The position numbers and the translations under genes were made by a program. Positions 1-10,135 of a DNA stretch of 35,039 bases are shown here, in pieces. Location of the stretch: positions 1,646,353 to 1,681,391 of the forward strand of contig BFEA01000351.1 of assembly GCA_003427395.1 (NCBI GenBank), given 5' to 3'. This DNA is from Chara braunii. Its lineage: Eukaryota; Streptophyta; Charophyceae; Charales; Characeae. Below the pieces are notes generated by a model that saw nothing but the letters and a program-made list of their open reading frames with translations, searched no databases and was not told where the DNA came from. Position 1 is the first letter of the stretch. Each line of letters begins with the position of its first letter.

Positions 1-1288
1 CCTTTCTTCTCCTTCCACCACCTCCCTCTCCCCTTCATCATATGTCTCTCACACTCTAAATGCCTTGACTTTACCCCGTCCCCCTCACCCCTCTTGGGAT
101 ATGACTAACCTTCCCCCACTCACCTGTTACATTGCCAGGGAACGAACGGTGAAAGGAATCTGCCCTCACTTGGTGGAGAAAGTGGGCAAGGGGAGGGTTG
201 TCGGTCCCTTGTGCCGCCAAGAAGGAAAGGGAGAAACACTTGAGTAATTGAAAGGAGGCAAATTCGAAAGAGGGACTGAAAAGAGTTGGTACTTGTGTCA
301 AAGTCAGATTGACTCAACCATCACCCCGACTGTATGACTAAGGGAAGAGACTGGCCTGGATTGAGAAAAAGAAAAGCACAAAGGGCTAAGAAAAAGGAAC
401 TTAGGCTTGTGGGAGGGATTATGTGTTGACCCCATGTAGGGGATGCCTTGCATAAATTGTGTTGAATGTGCAGGTAAGTAGCTTAAAGAGACATTGTGTG
501 GGAGTGGGTCCCGGGAATGTCGGGCGGCAAAGAGAAAGTGGGAACAAGGACAAACGGGTTGTGGACTTAACCCTTGCCCTTGAATAATTGCTTGAACATG
601 TTTGCGTAAAGCAAAGTTGGCCATAGCAAATGACAAAGATATAAGGCGGTTGAGAAGGTCGCCTAGACTAAAATGAAAAATTCGGGCATGTATGCGGGAT
701 GGGCCCCCGAAAAGACTAAGGGGTGTAAAGGAAAATGCAAGAGCTGGACAAAGACATACATGCTTGATGTACGCGACAACAAAAGTCACGGGTAGGACGG
801 CAAAATAAGGGAGTAGGCAAAGCCCTAGGGAGGCGTAGGGGGACCGTGAGACATGGTCCGCGGGCCCGAGCCGAGGGGCGACCGCACGCTCAACAAGGTT
901 CTGAGGACTCCTGGCTTAGTGAATGCATGCGTGGCCCAAGGATGGCACTTGGCCTGCGCATAAAAGAAGAAAGACTTTCAAATTTTCCCCTGGACTGCAT
1001 GAGCATTGAAAGGAGCAATTGCATGATAAGACCTCAAAGCATCAAGAAAAATCGCGGGCGACGGAATGTTTTGTCGAGTCTACCATCGCGCGAGAGGGAG
1101 GAGCTACATCCCCAATGTCGAAGCTCTCTCGCAAATGGTCCATCCCCATCCATCGCAAAACACTAGGTGGGGGTGCCCCTTTGACGAACGTTCCGCGCCC
1201 TGAGCATGAGATCGGGCGGAGCAGAGCTAACTGGGACCCGCAGCGGGTCGACTCAGGCTCGAAAGTCTAACAGGGTACGACCCTACAC
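1..1288 (+). repeat. Left arm of a long inverted repeat bracketing the window
   Basis: Read forward, this stretch matches the reverse complement of about 33837–34950 along nearly its whole length, with indels. Good anchors are the block ending in TTACATTGCCAGG (about 125–140), the segment GAAAAGACTAAGGG near 708–722, the block CATCCCCATCCATC with CTAGGTGGGGGTGCCCC (about 1140–1180), and the block ending GGGTACGACCCTACACCG (about 1270–1288), after which similarity stops. No intact protein is visible; the open stretches are short and the frames are not kept between the two arms. It is probably a dispersed repeat family present here in two orientations. Its own left end may lie outside the window. 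Confidence 0.8.
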
Positions 1289-1460
1289 CGGGTCAGATTC
1301 ATATATCATCTGGATCCTAGCGAAGATTGGTGGTTCACCAGAAAAGAACTCATGAGAACCGCACCTCAAGTCATTGCAGGCTACGAAAGGGATCTCAAAG
1401 GAAAGATGCCTGCAGAATAGAAGACTTCTCAGGGGACTATCGAAGTACAGGAGGAGGGAA
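1289..1460 (+). other. Short spacer ending in a polypurine tract next to an LTR
   Basis: After the inverted-repeat arm ends there are about 170 unassigned bases. They finish in the purine run AGGAGGAGGGAA (1449–1460), which abuts the TG that starts LTR copy 1. In LTR retrotransposons a polypurine tract directly before an LTR primes plus-strand DNA synthesis and marks a 3' LTR. The tract is seen; its role is inferred. If right, the inner part of this element once lay to the left and has been replaced or cut off by the repeat ending at 1288. Confidence 0.5.
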
Positions 1461-2441
1461 TGCGAGGATTCGGACCCTGGGCAGACCTAAGGGGGCCCCT
1501 GTTGCATCTGTGCCCGCCCTAAGTGAAGGCGGGCCTAACAAATGAAGAGAGGCCCTCGAGTGTCAATGTCGTATTTGGGGTCCAGGCAGTTTCGTCGTGC
1601 CAGTTGGTTGAGGGAAAAAAAAACACAGGCCGAGCAGCGAGACCTTCCAAAATGGTACAGGCCCTGGACGAGAATCGCAGCCTCATACACAGACAGTTGG
1701 GAGGCCCAACCGAGCGAGGCCCAGTAGCTTCAAGAGAGGCGCAACATCTTGGGGCCTACCGAAAGCTTCTGGGCCAGGCCAGGCCAGCCAGGCTGCCTAA
1801 TGAGGCAGGCTCTTTCCATGTAGGAAAGAGCTCGCTCCCTGGCCAGGCATTCGGGCACTCGCATGCTGGCGGCAGTGCTGCTGGAGCTGAAGCTCGTGGG
1901 CTGCTGCTAGCGCTGAGAGGCGAGGTGCTAGCACGTGCGGTCGTGCAGGGAGCAGGGTGCTGCTGAGGGCAGCGCCATAGCCCAACCTCCATAGCTGGTG
2001 GGCTTGGTTGTACAGTGAGGCGCAGGGGTGGTCTTCAAGTGTTCACAAGGGAAGACGTGGGAGAGAGTCAGGGGAGAGAGAATGATGATGATGATGATGT
2101 GAGGGCACATACTTGGTATTGGCAATGGTTTTGCATGGGCGACATCTTTAAGTACTTCGGAGGCTGCTCACGTCAACAGTTGCATTGTCAATTAGTAGGC
2201 TAGTAGTAGCTGTGTAGGGAGTAGGCTGGGCGCCGAGTGCCAAGTAGGGAGATAGGGACAGGATACATATGTTGGTGATGGCGAGAGCAAGCTCTCATTG
2301 ACATTGGCTTTCAGTGCTACTATTATCCATTGGTGTCATATTGGTGCAATGTTACTTTTTAAACACTGTGATATGATCTGGCTTTCAATGTGATTGTGCA
2401 ATCTGAATATTGTCATCTCGCTTCCGTTTATTTTTCTTGCA
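1461..2441 (+). mobile_element. LTR copy 1, probably a 3' LTR remnant
   Basis: A block of about 981 bp, starting TGCGAGGATT and ending TTTCTTGCA, aligns along its length with 15431–16431 and, less closely, with 16732–17846. The TG start and CA end fit LTR boundaries. Shared landmarks are GCCCTAAGTGAAGGCGGGCC near 1517–1537, a hairpin at 1809–1831, a near-identical block around 1917–1980 and a (GAT)n run near 2082–2100. The flanks GGGAA before and CCGTC after do not form a target duplication and no primer-binding site follows. Together with the purine tract before it, this suggests a 3' LTR whose element is truncated. It has no coding capacity that I trust. Confidence 0.8.
1809..1831. other. 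Hairpin inside LTR copy 1
   Basis: The arms GCTCTTTCC and GGAAAGAGC form a perfect 9-bp stem around a five-base loop ATGTA. The same place in the other two LTRs holds a hairpin with different but still complementary stem bases (15795–15817 and 17233–17257). It is either an RNA structure in the LTR transcript or a palindromic protein-binding site. Confidence 0.75.
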
Positions 2442-3189
2442 CCGTCGCCAAGTCACTAAATAATGTGACCAGGGTCCGTTCCCAAGAACCCAAGATTTTT
2501 GAGTCCCTGACAATGACACCATTTTTTGTCGCACCCCCACTGCTTCCGGGGCCAGATTCGTTGTCCCTCCCCGGGCCGAGCGCAGTGGATTGGTGGACTG
2601 GCAGGCTGTCACGTAGGATTTTGGAAGTATTAAAATCATGTACAATGAAAGTGCATTCAGAATCAGCTTTTGTCATTCCCATTCATACAATCAAGCAGTC
2701 AGGGTTATCCCTCCTGCCGACGGTGACACGGCTTAGAGTGAGGCGTTCGGGTTTATCGCCTGCACCTAACCTCGTATAAAGGTTTGACTCAATATCTCAG
2801 GAGTCCCCATTATCCAAGAGTCCTTCAAATATCCTTAAGTGTAACCTATGCAGTAAGAAGAGGAAATAACATGACATATCATGCATCACATAACAAATGA
2901 CAATGAACGAACAAGAAGACCAGAAACCAGACTCTGCAACAACATGACCAGAGACATGAGACTGAAGAGTAGTACACAGGGAATGTAGAGAGCGTCCATT
3001 GGAGGGTTGCAGTCACTGATAAGTCATAATAATAATATTAATAAATACATTGCAGTGACTAGAAGAAATGTGCCTCAATTGATTATAGTAAGTGGTACCC
3101 CCTCATGAGTAAGCTCTACTGTCTGGGACTCCGCCTCTGGTACGCACTGATCCGGCTCCTGCTCCACATCGATAACCTGGGTCGCAATG
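2442..3189. other. Unassigned AT-rich stretch
   Basis: About 750 bases follow LTR copy 1. I see no gene, no long repeat and no clear RNA. Short open frames on both strands around 2385–2780 overlap one another and carry no recognisable domain. Confidence 0.5.
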
Positions 3190-4404
3190 GACTATGACAC
3201 CCAGTAGCTGATATCAAGAGACGCTGCAAGATCAATCTTGCTAATGTATGCCATGCATCTCGCCATCTTCTCGTCCACTACACTCCTAAGGTACAACTCC
3301 TCGGCAAGGATGATATCGCCTGTAGCACCAATCAGAATCTCAATCCGTCTCTTGCCGTAGATGTAAACGTATGAAACCTCCAGGAAACGGTTGCAATAAA
3401 GTGGCTTCCGAAAAGCCTGCATCGCAAAGTCTGCCCCGACCAAGTGACTGAATCCATCTCCAAGGTATGGGACCGGACCTTCCCTCTTGGGGGTCCAGCA
3501 ACCGCCTCGGTACTCGGCCCGCCCAACATATAGAAATCAGTCTCCCTTGAGCAAGTACCGTGCAAGGAGATACGCAATCCGTCGCAATGTCGCTCTTTGT
3601 CGTCGCCACTTATCGGTCTCCAACGCTTAGGCTATCAACTCGCACGATCATGGGATCAGTCTCTGTGGGCGTCCCAATCGAAATAGTTGCCAAGATCGAC
3701 GGCGCTCACGCTACAAGGGTCAAGGTCAGACTCGCCAGTCTTCGATCTCAGCATACAAGTGGTGATTGAGATCCCTGATCTGGCTATCTCGTTCCTGATC
3801 AGCTCATCCTTCTTCCTTTTCCCTTTGCTGCGTGTCTCGCTGAGAGGTTTGGGATTGCACCCATCGAAGTCGAAGAGTACACTGTTGGGTGCTGAAGGTA
3901 CGTGGGGGAACACCACATCCAGCCTGTTATACCTCCAATAGCTTTCCCTGCGAAATATGTAGTGGGCGATCCTGCATAAGTGGCGTCCTTCACTCCTCCC
4001 TTCTCTGCCCCCTTTACCGAGTAGGTAACCACCAACGTGTGTCTCGAGGTAGGGGACTCATTGGCCCTGATGACGAAGGTCTGATGCCCGACATGTCGAT
4101 AACAGAACTTCTCAACAAGTTTGCCCCACTTCAGGGCTGTCTCACGTTGACGGGCCAGCTTGGACAATGGCTGCACTCCTGAGAGTATAGATGCTTTCTC
4201 CAGCACAATACAAAATGTGTGGTCCTTTCCACTGGTACCAAGAATAAAATAGGTAAGAGCTCGCTGACCGCGTCCAATCAGCAACTCACAATATGGACTC
4301 GATTGAACAGTAGTGATAACAATGCCTAGGCCTGCCTGAATCGGCCCGACTGAAAAGGCAAGAACAAAACGATGTTTGTGCCCGCCTGAGTGGGCTGATG
4401 CCAT
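3190..4404 (-). pseudogene. Unrecognised broken coding region
   Basis: On the minus strand, protein-like sequence passes from frame to frame. The 5' part (about 4310 to 3960) reads through segments such as CELLIGRGQRALTYFILG and EKFCYRHVGHQTFVIRANES. The middle (about 3916 to 3656) reads VFPHVPSAPNSVLFDFDG and then a basic run SKGKRKKDEL. The 3' part (about 3443 to 3192) reads FLEVSYVYIYGKRRIEILIG and ends YISKIDLAASLDISYWVS before a stop. The amino-acid mix looks like a folded protein, unlike the repetitive frames elsewhere in the window. At least two frameshifts are needed to join the parts, so it is probably a dead gene or transposon remnant. I do not recognise the family, and introns rather than frameshifts cannot be excluded. 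The upstream end runs into a tandem repeat, so the true start is unknown. Confidence 0.4.
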
Positions 4405-4550
4405 ATCTGGCCTCGCCTAAATGGGCCTGGCTGAAAACAGCGGCAGCAATACAACGTCTAGGCCCGCCCCAGTGGGCCTGGCTAACTAGCGGCAATACAA
4501 TATATGGGCCCGCCTGAGTGGAACCGGCTGAAAACAACACCAACTCAAGT
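4305..4550. repeat. Tandem repeat of about 60 bp, GCCCGCC–GGGC units
   Basis: About four or five degenerate units each carry a GC-rich block such as GCCCGCCTGAGTGGGC, GCCTAAATGGGCC or GCCCGCCCCAGTGGGCC, followed by GGCTGAAAAC or GGCTAAC and a spacer with CAATAC. Several units can fold on themselves (GCCCGCC against GGGC). The wording recalls GCCCGCCCTAAGTGAAGGCG in the LTRs of this window, so the array may derive from that LTR motif. Confidence 0.6.
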
Positions 4551-4689
4551 CCAAGAGGTAGTATGCCCTCCAGAGCGGGATGGACCAGCAAATCAGCAAA
4601 TACATGGGGCATGAAGCATCATCTCAACGAGAAAACTGAGGTTGCACGTCATTGGGATAGCATGGGAAAAGTTGTAGCAATAGCTGTAC

Positions 4690-5015
4690 TGCATGCGATT
4701 TTCTGCGCAGGGACTGATCCGCAAGTAACGACTGCACAGGAATTAGACTGTAAATGTCGTCTGCGCAGGAAAATACCGTCCGTGCAGGGGATAAAACGCC
4801 AATATCCATAACCGTAAGGACTAAAACTGCAATTATCGGCCGTGCAGGGGAAATATCATCCGCACGGGGAATAAACCGCAAATGTCCAGTGCAACAAGGA
4901 CTAAACCGCATAATCCAGCGAAGGACTAAACCGCAATATCCAGCGCAGTAAGGACTAAACCGCAATTACCACCCGCACGGGGAATAAGCGCAATTCCAGC
5001 GCAGCAGGGACGGAA
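4690..5015. repeat. Degenerate short tandem repeat, AAGGACTAAACCGCAAT units
   Basis: A unit of roughly 28–34 bp recurs about ten times. It consists of (A)AGGACTAAACCGCAAT, then a TCCAGCGCAG- or CCGTGCAGGGG-like stretch. The best-kept copies lie between 4890 and 4975. Copies diverge toward the left. No coding meaning is seen. Confidence 0.65.
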
Positions 5016-5049
5016 ATAGATGAAGTAATTCTCGTTATGCCTGGCGATT

Positions 5050-5260
5050 GAGCGCACCACTCAGCCTTCACTTAGGGCCAACGCACTGTTGCTCGCTGCG
5101 TGTGTTATCAGCCAAACAAGTGCTGGTCACATAAAAATAGTCATTTGCTACCCAACAGCTCAATGCACCATTCAGCCTTCACTTAGGGCCAAGGCACTGT
5201 TGCCCGTTGCGTGTGTGATCAGCCAAGCAGTTGCTGATCACATAAATAAAATAATACAAT
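5050..5260. repeat. Two-copy tandem repeat carrying an inverted LTR-type motif
   Basis: Two copies with a period of 111 bp begin near 5051 and 5162. Both contain CAGCCTTCACTTAGGGCCAA and a tail ending in GATCACATAAA or GGTCACATAAA. The complement of the first block reads GGCCCTAAGTGAAGGCTG, which shares GCCCTAAGTGAAGGC with the three LTRs, here in the opposite orientation. Confidence 0.7.
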
Positions 5261-5884
5261 AAAAAATGGGATGAACTGTGCCCGACAACAAGCATATCAG
5301 TGTACGGGCCCCGAGAATCAGTCCAATGGTGAACTGGCAAGCATTTGAGTGCACTGTCCTCGGATAAGGATGGCTTTCTCCCCCTCCCCTTTTATTTCAA
5401 TCGACACGAGTCTTCATCCTTGCCTAGGCAATTTTTGAGGAGTGCGCTCGAAAGCAACATGACCAATCAGCAAGGGTGGATAAACCAGAGGACTCCTGTC
5501 TGAGCAAATTCTACAACCTTCCCGAGTGTCCGATCATCTGGAAAAACAACTCCCCGAGTGACCGATTAGCAACACACAGATCCGCTCACAACATCCAATC
5601 GGCAAATATGAGTTCCATGCGCTGTACTCAATCTCCAGGGACTAACTTTGGTACCCTACGAGTCTGAGTCCTGGTGCTCGGCACACGCCATGGCTGCAAG
5701 CCAAAGCAAGCAGGTCAGCAGCAAATACACACACCTGCAGTAGACTGCAATCAGCTAGCTTCTCATACACAAGGCGTGGATGCCCAAGCTCCCTTGAGCT
5801 AGCACATTCGTGCAGTGAAAGGAAAAGTCCGATCTGGGGCGTGCTCATGTGAAGTATTTTGGGGCGCACACAATCGAAAATGTG
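5261..5884. other. Unassigned stretch
   Basis: About 620 bases between two repeat arrays. I see no domain-bearing frame, RNA gene or long repeat. Confidence 0.4.
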
Positions 5885-6720
5885 GGTCCACTCGGTTGAT
5901 CACGAGTGCAGGCACGTGCAATAGGGACTTGAGTGCGCACTACTAATTGTCAGTGAACCTCGGTGCGTACGAGCAATAGGAACCTGGGTGCGCACGCCGG
6001 ATCACAAGTGCGTGCGAGGGCGTGCGTCCGATCGCAAGTACGTGCGGGTGCACGTAGCAGGGTAACGCAAGTACGCACGACCAATCACGAGTGCACGCAG
6101 GGGCACGTGTAGGTGTGCATGGCCCATCGCGGGTGCGCACAACAAAGGAACGCAGGTACGCACGACCGATCACGAGTGTGCGCAGGGGCATGCAACAGAG
6201 GAACGCAGGTACGCACGGTCGAGCACGAGTTTGCGCAGGTGCGTGCAACAGAGGAACACAGGTACGCAGGGCCAATCACGAGTGCGCGCAATAGAGGAAT
6301 GCAGGTACGCACGACCGATCACGAGTGTGTGCAGGTACACACAGGTACGCACGACCGATCACGAGTGCGTGCAGGTGCGCACAACAAACAAACGCAAGTA
6401 TGCACGACCAATCACCTGTGTGCGCAGGTGCGCGGAATAGAGGAATGCAGGTACGCACGACCGATCATGAATGCGCGCAGGTGCGCACAGGTACGCACGG
6501 CTGATCACGATTGCACGCAATAGAGGAATGCAGGTACGCACGACCGATCATGAATGCGCGCAGGTGCGCGTAGGTACGCACGGCTGATCACGATTGCACG
6601 CAATAGAGGAACGCAGGTACTCACGACCGATCATGAGTGCACGCAGGTGCTCGCAATAGGCGAACGCAAGTATGCACGGCCGATCACGAGTGTGTGCGGG
6701 CACGAGGACACACGCAGATC
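5885..6720. repeat. Minisatellite, ACGCACGACCGATCACGAGTGCG units
   Basis: A GC-rich unit recurs about fifteen times. It is built from GGTACGCACGACCGATCACG, then AGTGCGTGCAGGTGCGC, often followed by AATAGAGGAACGCA. Unit lengths vary because the second and third blocks are sometimes missing. The open frames seen on both strands here, full of CVPLLHAP- or ARPITS-like peptides, are products of the repeat and not genes. The array starts gradually near 5885 and ends near 6720. Confidence 0.85.
6441..6606. repeat. Recent 83-bp higher-order duplication in the minisatellite
   Basis: Two adjacent 83-bp blocks, 6441–6523 and 6524–6606, are nearly identical, each starting AGGAATGCAGG and ending CGCAATAG. 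A third, diverged block begins at 6607. This shows that the array grew by duplicating composite units. Confidence 0.75.
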
Positions 6721-7184
6721 TACCAGCAACCTCCGGGCGCGCACGGATTTGGGGACACACGCACTGATTAACGGACACGCGCAACGCAAGCCATGGGCAC
6801 GCGGGGGTGCACACACCGATTGGAAGGCCAAGCAAGGGGTCTACCCATCCGAAAGGATGGAGGGTGGATGTGCAGTGACATGAGAAGGGAGGAGAGGAGA
6901 AGAGGGAAAGAGAGGGGAAGAGAGGAAGTGAAGATTGAGGAAAGGAGGAGGAATAAGGGACGCGAAGATGAAGTCCTGTAGCTCCAACAAGAACCAGGCT
7001 TCTACCTTGCTGGTCTCGCCTGCCTCTCTTACCTCCTGCCTGTCAGTCTGGTCTTTTTGGCCAACTTGCCCCACTTCTAGTTCGCTCCCCGCTCTGACCC
7101 CAGCTCCTCTCTCTCCATTGCACCAGCGTTTTCGTACTCCAGCCCACTCGCTGCTAGTCTATGGCACGTGCAGTATGAGAAGCC
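6721..7184. other. Unassigned stretch with a purine-rich tract
   Basis: No gene is seen. A purine-rich tract (GGAGGAGAGGAGAAGAGGG and similar) runs from about 6880 to 6970. A pyrimidine-rich part follows. Confidence 0.4.
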
Positions 7185-7224
7185 ACTGCATCAGCCTCTC
7201 TCTTAAAGTGGAGGCTGATGCAGT
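7185..7224. other. 14-bp perfect hairpin
   Basis: ACTGCATCAGCCTC (7185–7198) and its exact complement GAGGCTGATGCAGT (7211–7224) are separated by 12 bases. It lies just before the 83-bp satellite but shares no sequence with it. Confidence 0.7.
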
Positions 7225-7240
7225 CGGTGGTCCCAAGCAA

Positions 7241-7840
7241 CTGAACAGTCAGTCCCATGCTAATTATAGCGTGGGACGGGACAGGCCCATCCCCGAGTAG
7301 CCGAACAGTCAGTCCCACGTTAAAATAGCGTGGGACTGTGCTAATTTTAGCACGGGATTGGGACAGGCCCAGTCCCAAGTAATTGAACAGTCGGTCCCAC
7401 GCTAAAAATAGCATGGGACTGTGCTAATTTTAGCACAGGACTGGGACAGGCTAAGGCCCGAGTAATTGAACAGTTAGACCCACGCTAAAAATAGCGTGGG
7501 ACTGTGCTAATTTTAGCACGGGACTGGGACAGGCCCAGGCCCGAGTCGCCGAACAGTCAGTCCTAGGCTAAAAATAGCGTGGGACTGCTAATTTTAGCAC
7601 AGGACTGGGACACGCTAGTCCCAAGTAGTCAAACAGTCAGTCCCATGCTAAAAATAGCGTGGTACTCTGCTAATTTTAACACGGAATTGGGACAGGCCCA
7701 GTCCCATGTAGTCGAACAGTCAGTCCCACGCTAAAAATAGCATGGGACTGTGCTAATTTTAGCACGAGACTGGGACAGGCCCGACTTTGAGAAACGAAGA
7801 GTCAGTCCCACACTTAAAATAGCACGTGACCCCTTTTAAT
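7241..7840. repeat. 83-bp satellite made of two nested hairpins per unit
   Basis: About seven to eight units of 80–84 bp follow each other. Each runs GAACAGTCAGTCCCACGC, TAAAAATAGCGTGGGACTG, TGCTAATTTTAGCACGGG, ACTGGGACAGGCCCAGTCCC and AAGTAGTC. CCCACGCTA pairs with TAGCGTGGG, and TGCTAA pairs with TTAGCA, so every unit can form two stem-loops. The first unit lacks the TGCTAATTTTAGCA hairpin and the last is cut after the first hairpin. No coding function is seen. Confidence 0.85.
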
Positions 7841-8178
7841 CATTACTAGCGCCTAGTTATTCATTTATCTGACGATTTGGGGCTATCCCTTCTCCGACCG
7901 AGTTATGCGATCGCGTCAGTCCGGTCCCAAATGGTCAAACGTAATTATCTCGCAGGGGGGGAAAGTGGCGCGTAGGAGAAAAGTAGCACGTGGGGGGGGG
8001 AACAGCNGCNNGGGGGGGGGGGAAGCAGAGCGCGCGGGAGGGTAAGGGGAGCGGGGTAAAGTTTAGCGCGGGGAAGTTAGAGTGCGTGGGGGAAGGCAGC
8101 ATGCGCGCGGAAAGAGGAAGGGCACGAGCGGAGGAACGGGGGAGGGCACACGGTGGGGGGAGGAGGAGGGCGGGGGGG
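7841..8178. other. G-rich low-complexity stretch with ambiguous bases
   Basis: Long G runs surround undetermined bases at 8007, 8010 and 8011, so the sequence here is of low quality. A purine- and G-rich segment with GCGCG words follows. No gene is supported. Confidence 0.6.
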
Positions 8179-8345
8179 AATTGAATCGAAATCGATTCGA
8201 TTTCGGAATCGAAATCGAATTGATTTCGATTGCGAATGGAAATCGATTCAATTTGGGATCGAAATCGAATTGATTTTGATTGCGAATGGGAATCGATTCG
8301 ATTTCGGGATCGAATTGAATTCGATTTTGAGGATTCCGATTTCAG
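8179..8345. repeat. Short tandem repeat, GAATCGATTCGATTTCGG units
   Basis: About three units of near 55 bp are built from GAATCGATTCGATTTCGG, GATCGAAATCGAATTGATTT and CGATTGCGAATGG. Every block is itself nearly palindromic, so the tract can fold extensively. A purine-rich stretch follows to about 8480. Confidence 0.75.
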
Positions 8346-8515
8346 AGAACGACGGGGGGGAAAGACGATGAGAACAACGAGGGGGAGACGAAGGGAGAAA
8401 CGGTGAAGATTAAGAGAGAAGAAAGATAAGAGAAAAGAAGAAAGAGAAAAAGGGGAAAAAAAAGAAAATAGTAATAATAACGTACCTGCACGTTGTCGAC
8501 GGCGATCCAGGATCG

Positions 8516-8665
8516 TTGATGACGTGGCAGCGACGACGATGACGATGACGTGGCAATGTCATTGAAGACGTGGTGACGATGATGATGACGTGGCAATGTC
8601 GATGACGAAGACGTGGCGACGATGACGATGACGTGGCAATGCCAACGGCGAAGACAATGATGACG
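8516..8665. repeat. GATGACGTGGCAATG repeat cluster
   Basis: GACGTGG occurs six times in about 125 bases, in repeats of about 41 bp with the wording GACGATGACGATGACGTGG, CAATGTC and GAAGACGTGG. The core TGACGTGG resembles elements bound by plant bZIP factors. The regular spacing shows it arose as a tandem repeat, so any regulatory role is speculative. Confidence 0.65.
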
Positions 8666-8961
8666 AGGAGGGCGTCCTTAAAGCTGCTCCGCGTCGATCA
8701 GAGCGGGCGGGAGGGCGATCGACGCCACTCCGACACCAGCGTGACGAGGCAGAGGCAGAGCAGCGAGGCTGGGAGAGAGAGGGAGAGTGAGAGCACACAC
8801 ACACGCTTACTCAACTCGACGCAGAGTCGACACGGCTCGACGGACGCACACACAAGTGGCAAAGTCGCAAAGTCGGAGTCTTGAAATCCCAAACACAATG
8901 TCGAAGCAAAGTCACACTGAACACAGGGACTGAGGTTGAAAACCTGGTTGCCCGTACTGTG
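8666..8961. other. Unassigned stretch
   Basis: No gene, RNA or repeat is recognised apart from a short CA microsatellite near 8794–8804. Confidence 0.35.
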
Positions 8962-8992
8962 CTTGAGTCCGTACTTAAGTACCGGACTCAAG
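8962..8992. other. Near-perfect 31-nt palindrome
   Basis: CTTGAGTCC (8962–8970) and GGACTCAAG (8984–8992) flank GTACTTAAGTAC, itself a 12-nt palindrome. One unpaired C at 8983 breaks the symmetry. Confidence 0.75.
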
Positions 8993-9044
8993 TACTGTCC
9001 TGAGGGCGAAAGTGAAAATGCCTCAGGGCCAGCACTGAAAATCG

Positions 9045-9170
9045 AAAGTCTGAGAGTGGGCGCCAGAATGCCGGATGGCGCCAAGTGTCTGAAATCCGAA
9101 AGTCCAAAAAGAAGGAATTTTGAAAATGGGCTCCAGAATGCAGATGGCGCCAACTGTACGAAATTGGAAA
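9045..9170. repeat. Two-copy repeat of about 70 bp
   Basis: GGGCGCCAGAATGCCGGATG with GGCGCCAAGTGTCTGAAATC (near 9057) recurs as GGGCTCCAGAATGCAGATGG with CGCCAACTGTACGAAATTG (near 9128). The first copy carries GGCGCC on both sides and can fold. Confidence 0.6.
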
Positions 9171-9600
9171 AGCAAAAACAAGGTAAGCAAAACAAAAGAA
9201 TCGTAAAAACAAAAAAAGAAAATAAATGCAGCAAGCTGGTGGGTGGTAACCCGCAGACCAGGGATCGAGCCCTGTCAGAGTCCGTAACATCTTCATCACT
9301 TCTCCAATCTCCCCTTTGGGTGTCCCACAGGTGGCCCACTTTGAATACCCCCCCCCGCTCTGCCCACTGATGCCCAAAGGCACCAGCTTTGCCCGCCCAC
9401 AGAAACGGGTCCCCTTGTCGCATTTTCAGCTCAGGCATTGTTGAAGATTCTTTGTTTTTTGTTTTTGTTCCTCCCAACGCCCCTCAAGAGTGGCCACCAG
9501 AATGTAGAAGTCTTGATGCTTGGTGAATTTTTTGGATTGTTGATTTAAAGGTGTGGTCATCATCTCCATTCCCATGCCGTGATTGTTGTCAAGTACTAGC
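9171..9600. other. Unassigned stretch
   Basis: No gene is supported. GGGATCGAGCCC near 9260 resembles a tRNA T-arm or RNA polymerase III B box, but no matching A box or cloverleaf was found. Confidence 0.35.
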
Positions 9601-9605
9601 TTTCC

Positions 9606-9700
9606 AACCCGGGCGCACGGGGTACCCCGCGGCGCCCGGAATGACCCTCGGGGCGCTCGGCCGGGCGCCCCCCTGGTCGGCCTCCCGGACCTCCTCAGTG
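9606..9700. repeat. GC-rich repeat, copy 1
   Basis: The stretch around GGGGTACCCC and GGGGCGCTCGGCCGGGCGCC resembles 10866–10945, with the same order of blocks: GGGGTACCCC, GGCG-rich spacer, GGCGC..CGGCC..GCGCC. It is a short dispersed GC-rich repeat with strong internal self-complementarity. Confidence 0.5.
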
Positions 9701-9879
9701 CCAAGGCCAAACAGGCCTCAAAAAAAAAAATTGCGCCGTCATTGGTTCGCCCCGATGCTAAACAAATTTTTTGCAGTCGGTCATTTTTTTTTCAGGGCCG
9801 GTAAGGCCACGTTTCACTCTTTTTTTTTTTTTTGCAACCTGGACAGTTGATCGTCCCAGATCGACGGTGCAGGGCAGCT

Positions 9880-9903
9880 CCAGGTTTCAAATTTGAAACC
9901 TGG
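9880..9903. other. Perfect 24-nt palindrome
   Basis: CCAGGTTTCAAA is followed directly by its reverse complement TTTGAAACCTGG. It can extrude as a cruciform or act as a symmetrical binding site. Nothing in the surroundings tells which. Confidence 0.85.
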
Positions 9904-10135
9904 CCACCCCGCTCACGCCTATGGTCCGCCCTGCCAGTCCCGTCCTTCCCGCCCCGCCCTGGCAGTCATGCCCTTCCCGGCCCATGAGATCACATGTGGC
10001 AGTCGTCATCACGCTGCAGCCGCCATCTTCACCCCTGCTGTGTAACCTCCTCCGCATGCCATCATCACGTCTGCTGCGCCATTGTTACCTCCGCCATTGG
10101 AGACCGTTGTGCCACGCACGAACGGCGCGAAGGTG

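Noticed and set aside
6091-6883. Overlapping open frames on both strands with Cys/His/Arg-rich peptides
   Set aside because: They follow the minisatellite unit and exist in several frames at once.
9230-9290. Possible tRNA gene at GGGATCGAGCCC
   Set aside because: Only a T-arm-like piece is present; no cloverleaf or A box at the right distance.
8698-9477. A 259-residue minus-strand frame
   Set aside because: It overlaps repeats and a palindrome, has no recognised domain, and other frames compete.
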